Assembly: GCA_900555795.1 (NCBI GenBank)
Contig: USMP01000003.1
Location: 1-16,213, forward strand
Reading direction: 5' to 3'
DNA: 16,213 bases
Source: an uncultured Eubacteriales bacterium
GTDB lineage: Bacteria; Bacillota; Clostridia; Oscillospirales; Oscillospiraceae
Under the pieces are notes generated by a model that worked only from the letters and a program-made list of their open reading frames with translations, ran no database searches and was not told the DNA's origin. Below are positions 13,313-16,213 of this stretch, piece after piece (the first letter of the stretch is position 1; every line of letters starts with the position of its first letter). The position numbers and the translations under genes are program-made.

Positions 13313-14380
13313 CTACTCCGCCGAGGCCGCCAGCTTGGCGGCCTGGTCCGCTGTCACCAGGGCATCAATGAGGGGGTCCAGCCGGCCCGCCATCACGGCA
13401 TCAATGCTGAAATTCTTGTTGTCCCCGGTCAGCCGGTGGTCCGTTACCCGGCCCTGGGGGAAATTGTAGGTGCGGATGCGCTCGGACCGGTCGCCGGAGC
13501 CCACCTGGCTGCGCCGCTGCTGGGCAATGGCGGCGTTCTGCTTCTCCAGTTCCGCCTCATAGAGCTTGGAGCGGAGAATCTTCATGGCCCGATCCTTGTT
13601 TTTGTACTGACTGCGCTCATCCTGGCACTCCACCACCACGCCGGTGGGCAGGTGGGTGATGCGGATAGCGGACTCGGTCTTGTTTACGTGCTGCCCCCCC
13701 GCCCCGGAGGAGCGGAAGGTGTCGATCTGCAGGTCGGCGGGGTTGATGGCAAACTCCACCTCCTCCGCCTCCGGCAGCACCGCCACCGTGGCGGCGGAGG
13801 TCTGGATGCGGCCGGAGGACTCCGTCACCGGCACCCGCTGTACCCGGTGGGTGCCGCTTTCAAACTTCAGTCGGGAGTATGCCCCGTCGCCCTCTACCAG
13901 GAAGCTGATCTCCTTCAGCCCCCCCAGTTCCGTCTCGTTGGCGCTGACTATCTCCAGCTTCCAGCCCCGGCCCTCCACATACATGCTGTACATGCGGAAG
14001 AGATCGGCGGCAAAGAGCATGGCCTCCTCCCCGCCCACGCCGCCGCGGATCTCCATGACCACGCTGCGGCTGTCGTTGGGGTCCCGGGGCAGCAGGAGGA
14101 GCTTCAGTTCCTCCGACAGCCGCTCCATATCCGCCTTGGCCTGGTGCAGTTCCTCCTGGGCCATCTCCCGCAGTTCCGGGTCGCCCAGCAGCTGCTGGGC
14201 GGAGGCGGCGTCGGACTCCGCCCGGCGATAGGCCCGGTAAGCCTCCACCACGGGGGCCAGTTCCTTCTGCTCCCGGTTCAGCTTTTTCAGCCGCTCCGGG
14301 TCGGCGTAGGCTGCCGGGTCCTCCAGCTGGCGGGACAGGTCCTCATAACGGGCCTCGATATCCTTCAATTTATTAAGCAT
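13313..14380 (-). CDS. prfA: Peptide chain release factor 1 (RF1)
   Basis: RF1 recognises UAA and UAG in the ribosomal A site and triggers hydrolysis of peptidyl-tRNA. From ATG 14380 the protein has 355 residues, the usual length. An N-terminal coiled domain (~1-95) leads to IRGGVGGEEA (111-120). The codon-recognition motif is PVT (184-186) in HRVQRVPVTESSGRIQTS, the PxT form specific for RF1 rather than SPF of RF2. The catalytic GGQ is at 228-230 in SSGAGGQHVNKT. The start overlaps the flavodoxin stop by 8 nt (TAA 14375-14373); an in-frame ATG at 14401 would overlap more and is less like the family (MLNKLKDIEARYEDL is typical). The usual partner prmC (RF methyltransferase) is not adjacent here. 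Confidence 0.96.
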   Translation of the reverse strand: MLNKLKDIEARYEDLSRQLEDPAAYADPERLKKLNREQKELAPVVEAYRAYRRAESDAASAQQLLGDPELREMAQEELHQAKADMERLSEELKLLLLPRDPNDSRSVVMEIRGGVGGEEAMLFAADLFRMYSMYVEGRGWKLEIVSANETELGGLKEISFLVEGDGAYSRLKFESGTHRVQRVPVTESSGRIQTSAATVAVLPEAEEVEFAINPADLQIDTFRSSGAGGQHVNKTESAIRITHLPTGVVVECQDERSQYKNKDRAMKILRSKLYEAELEKQNAAIAQQRRSQVGSGDRSERIRTYNFPQGRVTDHRLTGDNKNFSIDAVMAGRLDPLIDALVTADQAAKLAASAE

Positions 14381-14873
14381 TCTCCTGCCGCCCCTTTCCA
14401 TCCTCCCGGATGCCGGACAAAAATTCCTCCCGCCAGAAGCTGGCGCCCACCGTGCCCGGCCGGATGGTCACAGCCCGCACATGGGGACGGCGAAGATAGG
14501 TGTCCATCTGGTCATAGACCTCCTCATAGCGCACATCGCTGCTGCGGGTGAGCACGTAGGCCACCTTCTTCAGCTGCTCGCCGTACTCCTTCAGGAAGCT
14601 GCGCACCGGCGCACTGCACCGGCCCGCCCACACAGGGGTGCCGACAACCACCAGATCGTACTGGGATAAAAGCAGCTTTGTCTCCGGCTTTTTTACCGGC
14701 GGCACCGTCCGGGCCACGGCCTGGAAGCCGCTGCGCAGCCATCCGATGAGGCCCGACCGGTCCACCCCGTCCTCCAGCTTCACCAGTTCCCCGTCCACCT
14801 CACGGGCGATATCCTCCATGAGCTGCTCCGTGGCGCCGGTGCGGCTGAAATAGAGGCATAAAATGTTGGACAT
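14373..14873 (-). CDS. Flavodoxin-family protein (FMN-binding)
   Basis: A 166-residue flavodoxin-like protein, probably a cytoplasmic FMN redox carrier or NAD(P)H:quinone/flavodoxin-type reductase component. The phosphate-binding loop is SRTGATEQ (10-17) after strand ILCLYF. The second flavin loop is TPVWAGRCSAPVRSFL (79-94) after DLVVVG, and a third strand runs VAYVLTRSS (104-112). The 'SRTG' loop and 'W-G--AP' resemble the Flavodoxin_4/5 group rather than classical electron-transfer flavodoxins. ATG 14873 follows AAGGAGG by 9 nt. Its frame overlaps the prfA start by 8 nt, so the two are likely coupled. The redox partner is unknown. Confidence 0.88.
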   Translation of the reverse strand: MSNILCLYFSRTGATEQLMEDIAREVDGELVKLEDGVDRSGLIGWLRSGFQAVARTVPPVKKPETKLLLSQYDLVVVGTPVWAGRCSAPVRSFLKEYGEQLKKVAYVLTRSSDVRYEEVYDQMDTYLRRPHVRAVTIRPGTVGASFWREEFLSGIREDGKGRQENA

Positions 14874-14891
14874 AGGCTGTGTCCTCCTTCT

Positions 14892-15680
14892 TTAGAAAGC
14901 GTGCTTCACCACTGCGGCAAAGTCCTTTGTGAGTTCCGCCGCCATGGCAAAGGCCTCGCGGATATAATAGTTGACAGTCAGAGGCCAGAAGCTGTCCGGC
15001 ATGTGGGCCGCCACGGGGACCATCCAGGGTACGCCCCACAGGTATGCCGCCCGGCACAGGTGGTAGTCCGACGTCACCACGGCGATGCTGCCGGTGGTGT
15101 CCACGCCGGCGTCATACAGCACCTCTTGGGAATAGCGGATATTCTCCTCCGTGTTGTCCGCCTGATCCTCCAGGAGGATACGTGCCGGATCCACTCCCCG
15201 GTCCGCAAGCCAGCCGGCCATGCACGCAGCCTCGCTGATATCCTCCCCTGGCCCCTGGGAGCCTGTCACCACAATGGGGATGCCGGGCCTCTGGGCGATA
15301 TAGTCCAGAGCCGCCTCCAGGCGGACCTGGAGGCTGAGGGAGGGCGTGGTTCCATTGACCCCCGCTCCCAGGACCACCACGGCGGAAACCGGCGTGTCCC
15401 CGTCCGTCCTCGCCCAGGACAGAACCCAAGCCTCCATGGCGGCAAAGAGGAGAAACCCCGCCGCTATAAGGCCCAGAAAAATCCGTTTGCAGATCACTCC
15501 CGCCCGTCTCCTCCGGCTCCACAGGTCCAGCAGCACATAGAGCCCCACCGCCCCGGCGGCGCAGAGCAGCAGAAAGCCGGTGAAGCGCATAGGGGTGTAG
15601 ACAAAGCGGAGCGGGACGCCCAGCAGGACAAACAGTGCCGCCAGGATCACGCAGACCGCGTATTTCTTTCGTATCCTCAT
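14892..15680 (-). CDS. YdcF/DUF218-family membrane protein
   Basis: A 262-residue protein with three membrane segments (~7-26, 32-52 and 66-89) and an extracytoplasmic or membrane-associated DUF218 domain from ~97 to 250. DUF218 hallmarks are AVVVLGAGV (100-108), IVVTGSQGPGEDISEAACMAGWL (~136-158), the NTEENIRYS stretch (176-184) with its conserved Asn-Glu-Asn, and AVVTSDYHLCRA (200-211). Members such as E. coli SanA, ElyC and YdcF are tied to envelope integrity and undecaprenyl-phosphate metabolism, but the reaction is not settled, so no function is claimed. The start is ATG 15680, 3 nt after the ABC-F stop. The ribosome binding site is weak (GGAAG), which suggests coupling to the upstream gene. 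Confidence 0.88.
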   Translation of the reverse strand: MRIRKKYAVCVILAALFVLLGVPLRFVYTPMRFTGFLLLCAAGAVGLYVLLDLWSRRRRAGVICKRIFLGLIAAGFLLFAAMEAWVLSWARTDGDTPVSAVVVLGAGVNGTTPSLSLQVRLEAALDYIAQRPGIPIVVTGSQGPGEDISEAACMAGWLADRGVDPARILLEDQADNTEENIRYSQEVLYDAGVDTTGSIAVVTSDYHLCRAAYLWGVPWMVPVAAHMPDSFWPLTVNYYIREAFAMAAELTKDFAAVVKHAF

Positions 15681-15683
15681 TTC

Positions 15684-16213
15684 TTATGCTTCCGCCTCTT
15701 CCGCCAGCTTTTCCCACCTCCCCATAAGGTCCAGCAGCTGGCCGTCCAGCTTCTCCTTCTCCTCATAGAGGGCGCCGTACTTCTCATAGTCGCAGGCGTT
15801 TGCCTCCATCTCGGCCTCCAGAGCACGGATCTCCTCCTCCAGCTTTCCCATCTCCCGCTCACAGATGGTCATCTGCTTCCGGGCGGCCTGCTGAGCGCGG
15901 CCTCCCCGCGGGGCGGCCTTCTGGACGGCGATCCGCTCCTTCTCCTCCGCCTGCCGCTGGAGGCGGCTGCGCTCCTGGGCCTCACGCCGCTCCCGCTCCT
16001 TGATCTCCCGATAGCGGGGGAAGGACACGGGGTAGTCGGTAATCACGCCGTTTTCCAGTTCCCAGATCCGGGTGGCAAAGCGGTTGATGAAGTAGCGGTC
16101 GTGGCTGACGAAGAGGAGCGCCCCCTCGTAGGCCTCCACCGCCTCCTCAATCCACTCCCGGCTGTCGATATCCAGATGGTTGGTGGGCTCATCCAGCACC
16201 AGAAGGTTGATCT
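15684..16213 (-). CDS. ABC-F family ATPase, C-terminal part (runs off right edge)
   Basis: The frame is open to the window edge, so only the last ~175 residues are seen. They begin in the second ATP-binding cassette at Walker B/D-loop LLVLDEPTNHLDIDS, then H-switch VSHDRYFINRFATRIWELENG. Both are diagnostic of ABC-F proteins, soluble duplicated ATPases without membrane domains that act on the ribosome (EttA/Uup-like translation factors or antibiotic-resistance proteins). A highly charged C-terminal extension of ~110 residues forms two predicted coiled-coil arms (ERERREAQERSRLQRQAEEK and EREMGKLEEEIRALEAEME), the Uup/YdiF/YfmR-type tail. The subfamily cannot be fixed without the inter-domain linker. 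It is the first visible gene of the - strand operon. Confidence 0.92.
   Translation of the reverse strand, partial: INLLVLDEPTNHLDIDSREWIEEAVEAYEGALLFVSHDRYFINRFATRIWELENGVITDYPVSFPRYREIKERERREAQERSRLQRQAEEKERIAVQKAAPRGGRAQQAARKQMTICEREMGKLEEEIRALEAEMEANACDYEKYGALYEEKEKLDGQLLDLMGRWEKLAEEAEA

Noticed and set aside
12518..14551. A 677-codon open frame on the + strand opposite sua5 and prfA
   Set aside because: It is antisense to two well-conserved genes; its Gly/Arg/Pro/His-rich translation is a GC-bias artefact with no family motif.
1..16213. CRISPR arrays, tRNAs, rRNAs, IS elements or phage genes
   Set aside because: None seen on either strand: no regularly spaced repeats, cloverleaf-like segments, transposase motifs or terminal inverted repeats.

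Overview
The window looks like chromosomal DNA from a GC-rich gut-type Clostridia (Oscillospiraceae/Flavonifractor-Lawsonibacter-like, by inference). Evidence: the cell-wall/division cluster ftsW-murG-murA-divIB-ftsZ is followed directly by the sporulation genes spoIVB and spo0A; start codons are preceded by strong GGAGG-type ribosome binding sites; and there is a secreted protein with Listeria-Bacteroides-type GW repeats under a c-di-GMP riboswitch. No tRNA, rRNA, CRISPR, transposase or phage gene was seen.

Left half (1-7.38 kb, all + strand): the 3' end of an ftsW/spoVE-type SEDS gene, then murG, murA and divIB/ftsQ, which together make and flip/polymerise the wall precursor and recruit the divisome. 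ftsZ has its own sigma-A promoter (3937-3965) and is closed by two tandem intrinsic terminators (5167-5250). spoIVB (the SpoIVB/S55 protease of the sigma-K checkpoint) and spo0A (master regulator of sporulation) follow. The spo0A upstream region carries a cluster of 0A-box-like heptamers.

Junction at about 7.38 kb: spo0A is normal up to residue 185, in the middle of its DNA-binding domain, then abruptly becomes the antisense of a large surface-protein gene on the other strand. That surface protein is itself cut off at the same point. Two convergent genes have thus lost their 3' ends at one breakpoint, which means either a real rearrangement (inversion, translocation or deletion) or an assembly chimera. 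The sequence alone cannot separate these.

Right half (7.38-16.2 kb, all - strand): the truncated secreted repeat protein (852 codons) has an extended -10 promoter, a ~200-nt leader with a clear c-di-GMP-I (GEMM) riboswitch, and a plausible translational switch at its ribosome binding site. Upstream of it (to the right) lies a tightly packed housekeeping operon read right to left: ABC-F ATPase (partial), a DUF218/YdcF membrane protein, a flavodoxin, prfA (RF1), sua5/ywlC (t6A synthesis), coaE and an M18 aminopeptidase. Spacing is a few bases or an overlap at nearly every junction, implying co-transcription and translational coupling.

The most interesting items are the shared breakpoint and the riboswitch with its candidate three-strand expression platform. 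If the junction is real, the cell would make a Spo0A lacking its recognition helix and a c-di-GMP-controlled surface protein lacking its C-terminus.
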